Part shown: piece by piece, positions 13,301 through 26,500 of the stretch
How positions within the stretch are numbered: position 1 is the stretch's first letter
Layout of the letters: every line of letters begins with the position of its first letter
The notes under the pieces: model-generated
Databases searched by the model: none
What the model was told of the DNA's origin: nothing
What the model saw: the letters and a program-made list of their open reading frames with translations, nothing else
Assembly: GCF_905475465.1 (NCBI RefSeq)
Contig: NC_062257.1
Span: 2,542,001-2,606,000 of the forward strand
Origin: Pieris napi
Taxonomy: Eukaryota > Arthropoda > Insecta > Lepidoptera > Pieridae
Direction of reading: 5' to 3'
Length of the DNA: 64,000 nt
Translations under genes and position numbers: made by a program

Positions 13301-16300
13301 ACTACTTTACTGCGACATAATTATATAAATATAGTTATATTGCCAAAGACGTCTTTACGAGGAATTATTTCCAATTCTATATATTACATAATTTTAAGCG
13401 TTGGAGCACTTTGTACCTACTGTGTCCAAATTTTCCTTATCAAAGAACAAATCTGTAGTTTTTTTAAAGAACAGGTCAAACGGGCGGGAGGCTCATCTGA
13501 TGTTAAGCGATACCGCCGCCCATGGACATTCTCAATGCCAGGGCTCGCGAGTACGTTGCCGGCCTTTGCTTTCTTTGCTTTGTTTTAAAATCATGACAAT
13601 AATATAAAGCATTTCATTCAAAAAACTAGCTGGAGTGGAAGAATTAATCTATGAACTCAATTTCCATTCTTCTATATATATATAACGTCTGCCCCTTTAC
13701 TCTGTACCCTGTAGCTATGGCGGAATGAAATCGTGTGGATACACACATATAATAACATAAATACACATATAATAACCAAATCAGTGTATACAAAATATTG
13801 TAAAAACTATTTATAAAAATATGGAGATTCTTGCCCATTCTTCTCCATAATATGAACCTTTTGGGACAACTAGTAATTTTTTTAAATATTTTTATTTGTA
13901 ATTTTGAGTTTCAAAAGTGCCTTTTAGACCTAATTGAAATAAATTATTTGACTTAACTTGATAAAAATTTATTTAAATTCTCATTATTGAGACCGGGATA
14001 ACTATTGGAAGTTACACAGTACGAAGGTTTTTACAGATCTATTCTGGAGTCAGCCAAGTGTAGCAAATATACATTAACAGTATAAAAGCAAATATTGATA
14101 TGGATGTTAGTTGAGCTAATCACGTAATAAACTTATACAGAAGGTCCCATAAGTACTCAATAATTTAAGCGACTTAGTAAAAAGTCAAAAATCATTTATT
14201 CATATAGGTAACACATTGTACACTTATAAACGTCAAAAAAGTTGGCGGGTATTACATGGATCTCACAAATTTTTACGGTAGAAGAACCGCGTTGCGAGAC
14301 TTAGTTTTTATACAAGTTATGTTTTTGATGGCATATCTTTTATGTTTGTTTGGTTCCTTATAAAAGTTATCACTTATCATTCTCACAATCTAGCAATTTC
14401 ACATACATACCTTTGGGAATTCCTTCTTTGTTTCATGGAACACTTGAATCCTCTGCGGCTGATCAATATTCAGCATTGATCTGAAAATATCTTAAACATT
14501 ATTACTATGTAATCGCAATAATATTTTTGTAATAAACATATATAGCCTATAACCTATATGGTGGTAAGTATAAGATGTATATGTGATCAGAGACCACATC
14601 GATAACTATTACTGAAGCCACTGATTATTTTATTTTTCCTCTCAAAAATGATACATATTAACATGAGCACATTCAGATACTTATGAAAATATGTCATAGA
14701 AGGGATATACACGTGTGACCAGATCATACAACTTCCTCAACAGTAGCCCGCAATATCGCAGCACACAACTCACGAGGGGATTCTTTGTATTGAAGTCGCA
14801 TGGGTCCGCCAAGCAACCGCGAATATATAATATAAATACATAATTATGTAGCATTTAAGAAAATAATTATAGCAAACAATAAATACAGCAAGGTTCCTAA
14901 AACAACTCGGCGAAAGGACGTTGCTAAGTTACTGGGTAGAAACTCGAAACTGTCCATCGATAACAAACTCCTTATCTACAATTCTGTTATAAAACCCGTG
15001 TGGACCTACGGAATACAATTGTGGGGAGCTACATGTGACTCTAACAAAACTAAAATTTAAAGAACACGAAACTACATCCTTAAACAAATAAGCAATTCGC
15101 CTTAGTTCATAAGAAACGCCGAAGTACATGAACATCTGGGCATACCTACAGTCAAGGAGGAAATAAAAGTATACGCTCAAGTACAAGTACAGTACAGTAC
15201 AGTACAGTACAAGACTAGGCTGGAAAATCATCCTCACCACCTAGCTGTTCAACTCACCCTACCGGAGTATATAAACCGACTCAAAAGACGAAGAACCTTG
15301 GAGCTCATCAGCATTAACTGAGCTAATATTAATATGGTAGATATTCCTAATGAGGAATATCTCCACCCGCAAATTATCCTACAACTCATCTGCTCATAGT
15401 CAGAAGACAAAAAAAAAAAAGTAAAGACAAAATATAAAAAAAAAGTTGCTGAAAATCTCCACCACACATTTCTTCACAGTATTATTGTAATTAAAAGAAT
15501 TAAGTTGTCGCATTTGAAATATTTTTTTGTATTTAATGAAAATAAATGTTTATTCAAGCATCATTTACAGGAAAATATATGTAATATTTTATTTTGTCAT
15601 AATACATATTTAGTTCCTGTCATAATTATTTTATCCATATCTATTTATTTATTTATTACCTTATTCAAAAACATACACATAAAAAAAAAGAAAGCAGGTT
15701 ACAAAAGTTATAAGGCAACGGGTGGCCTTATCGCTAACAAGCGATTTATTCCAGGCAACCCTAATATGGAACAATAGAAAAAGAAACACCACATATTACT
15801 TGTACAAAAGAATTTCGACATTTCACAACCAGGCGATGGTTTATAATACTTATACCTTTTTTATATCTGATGATAAATGATAGCCTATGGACGCACACTT
15901 GCTGAAGTACGTTGCCGGCCTTTTTATCATAAAGGGTTTTTTTAATTTTTTATAGCAAAGGGCAAATGAGCCTACGAGCGGTATGGACACACACATAATA
16001 TCTATCGTGTTAATTGTGAATAAAGTGTTTATTAAATGTTTGACATTTAAAGTACTACTCAGAATCACCATTATATCTAGTTTGACTCACAAAATCCCAT
16101 CTGGGTTGTCAATTGTCATATTGAATATCGTTAACTGACGTGAGTGACATTGATTCTCACTCCGCCATGTTGATTCCCGGAGGTATCAAATGGCGCGCAG
16201 CGATTTGATCAATATAATATTTGAATTTCGAACAAACTTAAACACAGAGTATTGAAATTAAAATCTTAATGATCCAGTCAAATGTCAATTACACAAAGAT

Positions 16301-19300
16301 AAGAAGTTTTTATTCTTATTTTCAATGCAATTTCTTTTTTACGCAATTTCTATAGTCTATGGCTAATATTTTGTAACCCGCCATTTTGAACATTTAGTAA
16401 CGTTGTTGTTTATTGGATTCAATTATAAATCATGAAATTTGATATACATACTACATAGTTGCTGTTATTTATTCCTTACAGGGCTTGCCTGGAATCGCTT
16501 GTTAGCGATAAGACCGCCCCGTTAAGTCCCTAGTAATTTAATATACATGTTTATATATGTACAATTATTAATATAACTAGTGTTAATAAATATGTTTTTT
16601 ATAACTTTTAATCAGTTAATAAGTCGGTACTTGCGAGCCTTCTGGCAATTCTAAACAGCAGATAAACCTCCGGCTGTATTGTCCCATGTTGTAAAACAAA
16701 TACCATACATAGCTGCAGCATAAGCTGTCTCAAAAATCGATTCAAATTTCTCTACAGAATAGATTATTCTCTAAGATTATACTAAAAAAATCAGTAAAGA
16801 AACGTACCAAAAACTAAACCGAAGATAGAATTTATCTGTTAAACCCATTGATATACAAAAAAACCCAAGATGCACAGTCTCGAATAAAAGTAACGCTCGA
16901 AAGTGTCCCGAAACACTATTTCTGTCCATAACAGTATATGTTACAAGCATATATTATTGCAAAATCAACCTTACGCGAATTGCTTAAAGTTGTTATTACA
17001 ACGCAGTGTATACGTACTTAAAGCAATAAAATTTTACGACCGACCGTGGTCGGTAGGACAAGGTATTGAGTGGAGTCGAACATGACTTTTTTATTTACAA
17101 CTATTTAACATAATTTTAAATTTATCCGACTTTTCGGGTGCTTTACAGCGTGAGTGGTCACGGTGACTAAAGACAAAAGGTGTTGGATGTTAAATAGTTG
17201 TAAATTTATAATAATACATAACTTTAATCCGGTTAAAAAGTTTTTTCTTTAAATTAAAAAAAAATGTTAAATTGGCTACCTCCTGACCCACACTTTATAT
17301 AGCGTAAATATATTTGTCAAAAACTACACACAAAAAAGTTCAAGAGTACATAAATTTATAAAAACACAAATAAATAACATCGACTCCACTTATAGACGCG
17401 AGACTATTTGAAATGAGCGCACAATTTAGAATGTTGCGCTCATTTTTTGAGGACGTTTTTTTGACGTTGAGTGTGCATCTTGGGTTTTTTGTATATCAAT
17501 GGTTAAACCTTACAAAACTCACTTGTAATAATGTCTAGTGAATTTGTCACAGTCAAAAATCAAGAAACGTCGTCCAAGAATGAAGACAGTTTCGCCGACA
17601 ATCAGATCCCTTGGTGAATAGTACTCAGTCACTTCTTCATCTGTTATCTCCATCGCGATGGACGGGAACGACACTGCAATGTGGTAAAATAAATTAATAG
17701 GTCTTTAGTATTACTTTAATTATAATTTTTTTTTTTTTATTATTAAAAAAAAAAAAAAAAAACAAAAAAAAAAAAACCATGGCGATTAAAAAGAGTGGCG
17801 GAGAGTTTATTGCCAGTTCTTCTCTTCCGTTCTACGCCCTTGATTTGAGAACTGGCAGTAAATGTAAAATTAGAAGCATTAATATTTATTTCTTTAATGA
17901 CGAATCACAAGTGTACATTGTGTTACCTACGTGAATAAATGATTTTTGAATTTGAATTTGAATTTGACTACTTTACTGCATTCATACGATGTTTTGTTTG
18001 TAACATTTTGTCAAACGAAAACTTGGCCCGACCGACGAAGTAACCATTAATTTTCGAATGTTCCCCTCGATTTGACTGGGATGCCAATATAAAAAAAATC
18101 TGCGGCGCTACAACCTCTTTAGGCCTCAGATTTCTGAATCTGTTTCATGATAATTTTTAAATCTAATAGGCAAGTAGGTGATCAGCCTCCAGTCAGACAC
18201 GCCGTCAACTATTTGGGTACTAAGACATGTCGGTTTCCTCACGATGTTTTCCTTCACCGTTCGAGCGATTGTTAAATGCGCACATAGAAGAAAGTCCACT
18301 GGTGAAACAGCCGGAGATCGAACCTACGACCTCGGATGACACTGCTCAATGATGAAGGATGCCATTATCAGATCGTAGTTATATAGATGATGCCTAGATG
18401 CCTTATCACCCTTTGGGATATTTTCTTTCCAACAAAAAAATAATTATCAAAAATCCTTTAATAAACGGCAAAGTTATCAGTCAAAAATTAAATGAATTGA
18501 AAATTATTAACATTGGTTTCATTACAGTTACAGAGTACGTATCACCATCAAACCCAAACATATATACACCTAAATACAGTTTAAAAATGGATTCCCTTTT
18601 CGAACTCACACAGCGGTTTTCGCATCGGCCGTCGCTCTCAAATCAGTCGTGAAGCAGTTATTTTATGAATTGGCATTCTGAAAAGGTGGGAGTTTGTAGT
18701 TTATTGTTTATCAGAATGCCAAATCATAAAATGACTGCTTCACGACTGATTTGAGAGCGACCGCCGATATGAAAACCGCCGTGTGAGTTCGAAAAGTGAG
18801 TTGCAGAATCGCAGGGCTGATAGTGCTCGCTGAAATTTTAACTAACCAATTCGTATTCCAATTTATTCTGGTACATGAATGTAATTTGTTCATAAACTAG
18901 TGACTGAAATTTTAAGTGTAATAAATAATAACTAATCATTGTTTATTAAACAAGTTTTTCGTTTATTACCGCGTGCAGCAATATTTTAAATGTATTTTTT
19001 TTCAACGAATTGTGTAGTTCCTAAGAAGCGCGTTCAAACTTTAATATTGTATTTACCTTTGTTTAATATTGTATAACCGTATCGCGAAAGATACGAAGAA
19101 TTCAGCTCTATTTACCTGGCCTTTCTTTCCACTTCTTTGGTACTTTCCTCTTCTTCAAGAGTAGAGGAAACGGATCCTTTCCACCCCTTTCGTCGTGAAG
19201 TTCCTGTGAAGTAGACTCTACTAAGTTTTCAATAGTATATTCAGGGCAAACAAAGGAGTAGAGGGGGGGTACATGGGGGGACCATGGCCCCAAATTATTT

Positions 19301-20473
19301 TTTTTTCAGTCGAGTTTTTCAATCAATAATTCATTGGAAGGCCAAGTAGATTCTTTTAGTATTTAACAAACATATTATAACAATATATCATGAGAAAAGT
19401 TGTTTACTAGTCGGAATATCTCCCGACATTTAAGACATGACGATCCTTGAAATGTGGAATAAGAAGGTCTCAGCAGCTAAGGTTAGGAAGTTGTATATGT
19501 TAACGTAAAATTGTAAACACCGTTAGATTGTAATCTATCTCGCGAGATTATAAACTGTCGAAAGATTGTGAACCTCAGCTTACTGCTTACAATTTAACGT
19601 ATTATTATTCGGTAGATTGTACTACACTAACTTAGTTATCATTCAAACTTCTTTGGTCAATTACAGATTAATTTTACTTTCCAACAATTTCATATAACTA
19701 CCGAATAATAATACGTTAAACTGTAAGCAGTTCGTTGAGGTTCACAATCTTTCGATAGTTTATAATCTCGCGAGATAGATTACAATCTAACGGTGTTTAC
19801 AATTTTACGGTGACATATATACTTAGCGGGAAATTCTATGTTAGTGCGTTTCAGGGTGTGACGTCATTATAATGTTCTTACATATTCTATGTGACAACAT
19901 TATTTCAAACTCACAACAACTATATATAGGTAACCAAGTACACTTTGAACATATATCAACAGAAAAGATGTTAAATGGATTCTTTACATTTACCAAGGGC
20001 GTACAGCGGGCGAGAAGAACTGGCAAGAAACCCTCCGCCACTCTTTATAATCGCAAAGTCAAACAAATTGTTGGAACTAGAGCAATCTCAAGGATTAAGA
20101 TCATTTAAATAATCGTCAAATTTATAAAAAGGTCTATTGGTTAATTTACGTTTAACGAGAGTTTTGAATTTATTTGTCAAAGTCATACCATGTATTTTTT
20201 GGAATCAAAATTAACCTATAAAAACAACAAAGAAATTGACCACGTCGATGGTGCGTTGTAAGCTTACCACTAAAGTTAGATATTTTAATTTAGTTTTCGT
20301 ACTACGGAATAAAGTAAGGAAGTAAGACAGTATAGAAATAGTCGTCAGGATTCCAAGTACCTTTTACAATTATTGTAAGCCAATTGACAAAGCATTTACA
20401 TGGTAAGATTCCTGCTTTCATTCCTAACACTCACTCACACTACCGTACATACCCTCTCCCTCTTTCTCTCTCT

Positions 20474-20504
<31 letters not shown>

Positions 20505-23500
20505 CTTCTCATACACCCATGCAACTTTATTTCTACTAACTTCTAACTAGTTGACTGTTTTGTTTTTCTTTCCTAATTTAAAACGTTAAATTTGTTTGCC
20601 TACCCATATAGTATATATATATATTTATATATATATATGTAATTTTCCACTCAATATGACTTTGTGGAATTGAAGCCTGGTTATCCATATCACAGGTTCT
20701 TACCTAGTATGGAAACCAGTCTCCCAATACCTTCTCAACTGTAATCTTATTGTTTGTTGCAAATGTTATATGGGAGAAAATAAACTATTATTATTATTTA
20801 GAAATTAAGCTGCTTTTTAAGAGTCTGTATTTCTGATATTAATTTTTTTTATCAGATGCCGGGAGAGGCTTGAATTATTGGTCACATCAAAGTTACGTGG
20901 TATACATACTGTTCTATACAAAGTTTGCTTACCCATCAAACCCGTGCAAAATTTAATGGCTATGAAAACATCACCAATTAGGGGCTTTTAGACATAATAG
21001 GATTATCATGTAATTGGAACTTTGAATGTTTGAGGGGCATTTAATTATCAATTATTTTGTATATACTAGCGACGTGCCTTAAATTATGTTTATACATAAT
21101 TCTAGATATTTACTTTAAAAGGCACACTAACGAAACACACAGACACATACAGAGAACACACGACATACAAAAAACGCAATAGGTACATGCATCAGTGTGC
21201 ACAGCATTTAAAGGGAATAATCTATATATTTATAAGAATGAAACCCGTTTTCCGTTGTCACGACATAACATGCAAACGGCTTGACCGATTTGTCTGTTTT
21301 TTTTTTGTTATATTTGTAATTGTCAGGAGAAGGTTCTTATAAAAGAAAAAAAGACAAAAATTGTGCGGAAAACTAGAAAATTTAAGAATACTTAACCACC
21401 ATACAATTCGAACTTTTTGATGTAACCTTATGGCGTTTGACATAACATTGACAGAATGCATGCTGCAAATATCGTCAAAAAGGATGTAAGAAAAATGAAT
21501 ATCGTTTAAAATAAATGCTTCGATCGGAGTTATTATATTGATAATTTAATAATATGCGAGCCAGAAAAACAAACAAAGAATGTTGTATAGCATAAAGCAT
21601 TAGAATAATAAACACTTTGTTTCGGAAATATTTTTTAATCAATTATACCAATTTGAAATCAATATTCATAGTTAAGACAGGACAACGTCTGTCGGGTCCG
21701 CTAGTGTAAAATAATTTAACGATAGCCAAAACCTTGCCAAACACCACAGACCACGGGCGCATTTGTTCACTAGTAATAAATAAACCTCAAACAGTTTTTG
21801 ATACTCATCTATTTATTTTAACAACCGTTTAAATAATTTAAATAGGCACACTAATGAAACACATACAGAGAACACACGACACACAAAAAAGTCAGTCAGT
21901 GTGCACAGCATTTAAAGGATAACATTACAATTATAAAATAAATAATACAAGAACAATAAATGATAAAAAAGATATTAAAAAATATAATTATTAAATCAAT
22001 TATGAAATTGTTATTGATGACGGAACAATGTCTCCAGCAGTAAAAATATCGAGCCGTTTCGGAGGAGTATGGGAACAAACATTGTGACACGAGAATTGTA
22101 TAAATTAGACTAGCTGATCCGGCTAACGTCGTTTTGCCATGTATATCATTTAAAATAAAAAATAGGGGTTGATCGTAGATGGGTGAAAATTAGGGGTTGT
22201 ATGTATTTTTTAATGCTGTATCATAAAAAAATAAAGAATAAAATTTTTATCTAACTTAAGAAAAAAATAGGGGTGGACTACTCTTAAGATTTAGGGGGAT
22301 GAAAAATAGATGTTGTTCGATTCTCAGACATACCCAATAGGCACACAAAATTTCATGAGAATCGTTCGAGCCGTTTCGGAGGAGTTTAACCACAAACACC
22401 GCGACAAGAGAATTTTATATATGACTAGCTGACCGGGCAAACGTCGTTTTGCCATGTATATCATTTATAATAAAAAAATAGGGGTTGATCGTAGAGGGGT
22501 GAAAGTTAGGGATTGTATGTATTTTTGTATGTTGTATCATAAAAAAATAGAAATTAAAAATTTTGTCTAAAAAATAAAATGTAGGGGTGGACTACCCCTA
22601 ACATTTAGGGGGATGAAAAATAGATGTTGGCCGATTCTCATAGATACCGGATAAGCACAAAAAATTTCATCAAAATCGGTCAAGCCGTTTCGGAGGAGTA
22701 TGGCAACGAAAACTGTGACACGAGAATTTTATATATTAGATTAGATATATACCTTAATCGCAATGGTGTCGTCTTGCAAAAAATACATCATTTTATATTC
22801 TACCAGTTCCCCGAATGCAGAATCTCTATTGTCCCACGCCACGTTGAACCTGAAAGATTTATTTATTAATTAAAAGTTCACCATATTATCATATATAACA
22901 CATAGTGGACCTTAAAGACTGAATGGAAAGGACAAAGAGCAAGAAGGACAAGAGGTCGCCTAAAAAAAGATGGATAGAAGTAATATACAGTAGAACTCCA
23001 ATTATCCGAATTAATGGGGACCGGGACCCATTCGGATAATCAAATATTCGGATAGTCGGATTTTTAAAAAAAAATTGCCATTGGAGAGAATAAAAGCTAC
23101 GTTTTGATATTGCACTATTTTTTTATTGAATTAAATGAAAGAAACATGAAATTTTCACATGTTTTAAATATAAATAAAATGTACTTATGTACAAGTTTAG
23201 AAATAAAAATCATTGTTTTTTAAACATCTCCGTCAATGTAAGCTGTTTTGCGGTCTTCAACCGTTTTCGGGCAGCCAGGTCACGCATTCGCTTGACGGTG
23301 AGCAGTTGCAAGTGGTCACACTCGGGCTGACGCTCCATCCACTTCAAAGCAGTCTCGAGGCCGGCAAATGCTTCACTAGCTGATGGTCCAGCGTCTACTT
23401 CAACATCAGCAGAAAGTTCTTCTTCCACTTCCACTTCAACATCTTCTCTCACACTTACAACAATTTCATCGTCATTGAGAATTTGTGTCAGTGTAGGCAC

Positions 23501-26500
23501 AACGGCAAGTTAAGACAAGTCAAGTCAAGACTTGACGCGCAAACACTGGCTTCGCGGGGGGAAGAATAATAGCGCACTTCGGATAATCGGCGATTCGGAT
23601 AGTCGGAGTTCGAATAATTGGAGTTCTACTGTATTAGCAGAAAACGAATGGAGAAAGAGAGCCATAGACAGAGTCAGTTGGAAAAAGCTGGAGGAGGCTC
23701 CGATACCCGTGAAGAGGTTCCGATCGACGGTACTGAAGGTAGCTGGGATATAGGATAACCAGATTAAAATATTGTATAAAATGTAAAATAACCTAAGCTG
23801 TATATTATAATTTGTTTTTGTCATGATTGGAAATTAAACTGGCTTTATTATTATTATTATTACATCATATATAATGCTATATAGTATATGTTACAAGTTA
23901 TCTTTTCTAAAATATATAATAACTAGCTGACCCGGCAAACGTCCTTTTGCCATATTTATTATTTCATGGAAACATTTTAAAAATATCTACTATAATAAAA
24001 AATAGGGTTTGATCGTTGAGGGTAGATAAAAATTAAGGGTTGTATGTATTTTTGTATGCTGTATCATAATAAAATACAGTAGAACCTCGATAACGTAAAC
24101 CTCGGTAACATAAAAACCTCTGTTACTTCAAAAAATACTATGTTCCCTTCCCATCAGAGCCCAAAACCTCTATAACTTAAAATACGCAACCTCTATAACG
24201 TAAATAAATAATCTCTGTATAGGCCCTCAGTAACTAAAAGAAATGTTTCCACAACCTCTATAACATAAAATTGTTTGTGAATGAGTCATTTTATAAGAGT
24301 GTCAAAACAAATGGTTTCGGTATTTATTGCTTGCACGTGTTTACTAATGAATTACGATTTCGTCAGCCCGGACTCCCAAAAAAAACCAATAGTTAGCTAG
24401 GTATTTGTTATATTTAAACTTATAATTAAATTACAAAATGACATCCGTTATCGATGCTAGATATAATCGGAGTGGCGAACATATTTTATTTAATTAAAAT
24501 GTTAAATCGCGGTAAACACTGTGTCAGCAGAGTAATTCCTTGAAGCCGGCACGTTGACCATACACGTGCCGCGATGTCAGCGATCTTCTTTAGGGTACCG
24601 TATGTAATTCCTCCACCCTCAGAACAGCAACTATTTGAGCACCTTGAGGGAAAATGTTGCTGGTACTCCAGGTTTTTCAGAATCAGGAACAGCATATATA
24701 GGGTTGCTTCTTGGTTCTTCTTCTGGTGTAGTAGGGTTCTTTCGCAGGTATCGTCGAAGAATATAGGCAAGGAAAATTATAACTATACCAGATACAAGTG
24801 CATAGAGGGGCAACGTTGTATGGTACAGTGAAGAATCAAAGTGGGCAAGACGTATGGGATTCTGTAGCATAATTCTGTTTTCCAGATGATGTAAGTTATC
24901 GAGATTTAAAGAATTTAGAGTTATATGTGGAATCTCGTTATTTTGAACTTCAGTGAAATTACTTCGTATCTCGGTGATCTTCAGCGGCTGTCCCTTGACT
25001 TCATCTTCGCTATTGGTTATCTTAAAGGTATCTGTTCGTAATGAACATTCATGGGGAATTGTTGCTAAGTAGCTGCCAGATAAGGATACATATTCCTGCC
25101 GTTCACATTGAAGTTCGACATTCGTAGGCTTTGGGAAGACAATAGTATAGTGTCTATCATCCAGTTGTTCCATAGCTTGTCTTGTAATGGAGACTTCAGT
25201 GGGGCTACAAGATTTATCTAAAGATTGATGAATGATGATACTCTGGATACAATCTGCGTGTTCTTGTGGCTGGTAATAATTTGTGCTTTTCTCACAGAGA
25301 AGGTATTCGCCGACTTTCGGGCATTCGGTTTGCAAATACATGAAATATTTCCCATTGGTTGCTATGAAAGGATGTATAGGTATAAAGGTCTGTTGGAATT
25401 TATTAGGAACAATGGCAAGCCTAAATAAGTCGTAACTATCTTTAGATATTACAGGAATTTTAAAAATTATAACAATTCTCTTACCTATGAAATAACTACC
25501 TGGTTTTATAAGATTATAATATTCTCTCAAATCAATATCTAAGATTTCATTATTAGTATATATTTCTCTTAATCTACCTATCATGTATTCTAAGTTATCT
25601 ATGCTTATCATACTATGATGCGTGCTCGCTGCACGTATAAATCCTAAAATATTCTCTATTCTAATTAGCTCTAAATATAAATCATCTGTATTTTCAGTAA
25701 TAATAGCTAATAATTGAGCGAATTTAGCAAACTTAACTTCAAAAAGATAATGCTTATCCATAACTAATTTCAGTGTTTCATTGATTTTAATTTGATTTTC
25801 CGCTAAATTACTAATAAGTTGCGAATATTGGCTCGTCCAATTTTTATTAATACTTATATGATCATTTAACTCAGAAACTAATTTATTTTCATTTGCTTCT
25901 AATAACTCTATAGCTTTATTAAATCTTTCAGCATCTTCATGATCCAAATTACCTGTAAGACCTTTAATTAATGATCCTAATCCATTAATAAGTCCCCTTT
26001 TTACTTTAGAAGGTTCCAAGGTTTTTAATTGCGAATCTATTTTTGACAATTTAGTATAAAGATAATCAATCTGAATTTCATATATAGGCAAAGTAGTATT
26101 ATCTAGTTGAATTTTAAAATAGTCTAACTGTTCATTTATAGAATTAATACGATTCTCTAGTTCTGAAAGTTCTAAATATTGTATAAAGGTATGATAATGA
26201 GATATTAGCTTAGCTTGACCAAGTTTAAAGGGTAAAAGTCCAGGTCCATTGTCAAGAGTCTCAAGTTTTATCTCTGCTGCCTTCGTCATTGTCATTATCA
26301 GTATTAGTCGGTACCTGTAACAATTTTGATGACTTTGGTACTCGTTTCAAGCGACATTTAGCAACAGGTCCCTTTTTCTTTGAAGTGTAAATGTGTATGG
26401 GTAAATCTGCAAGAACTGTGTGTCGTGAGTGTATCGTGGTGCTAACTTTTGTCTACTTGCTAAGGGGTTCTTAATAAAAACCTGCTGATCGGGTACATAT

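Larger units (their letters stand above)
22918..23765 (+). pseudogene. Non-LTR reverse transcriptase C terminus split by a pogo element
   Basis: 22918..22987 encodes RTRGRLKKRWIEV and, after the inserted element, 23634..23760 continues as WRKRAIDRVSWKKLEEAPIP. The two halves give the Gly-Arg-x-Lys-x-Arg-Trp...Trp-x-x-Leu-Glu-Glu-Ala pattern of RTE/CR1-like C termini. A 3' UTR with an ATT-repeat end follows to about 23862. Not functional. Confidence 0.8.

Noticed and set aside
13340..13607. Open frames at 13340..13588 and 13401..13607
   Set aside because: They cross a family B repeat and are made partly of its sequence.
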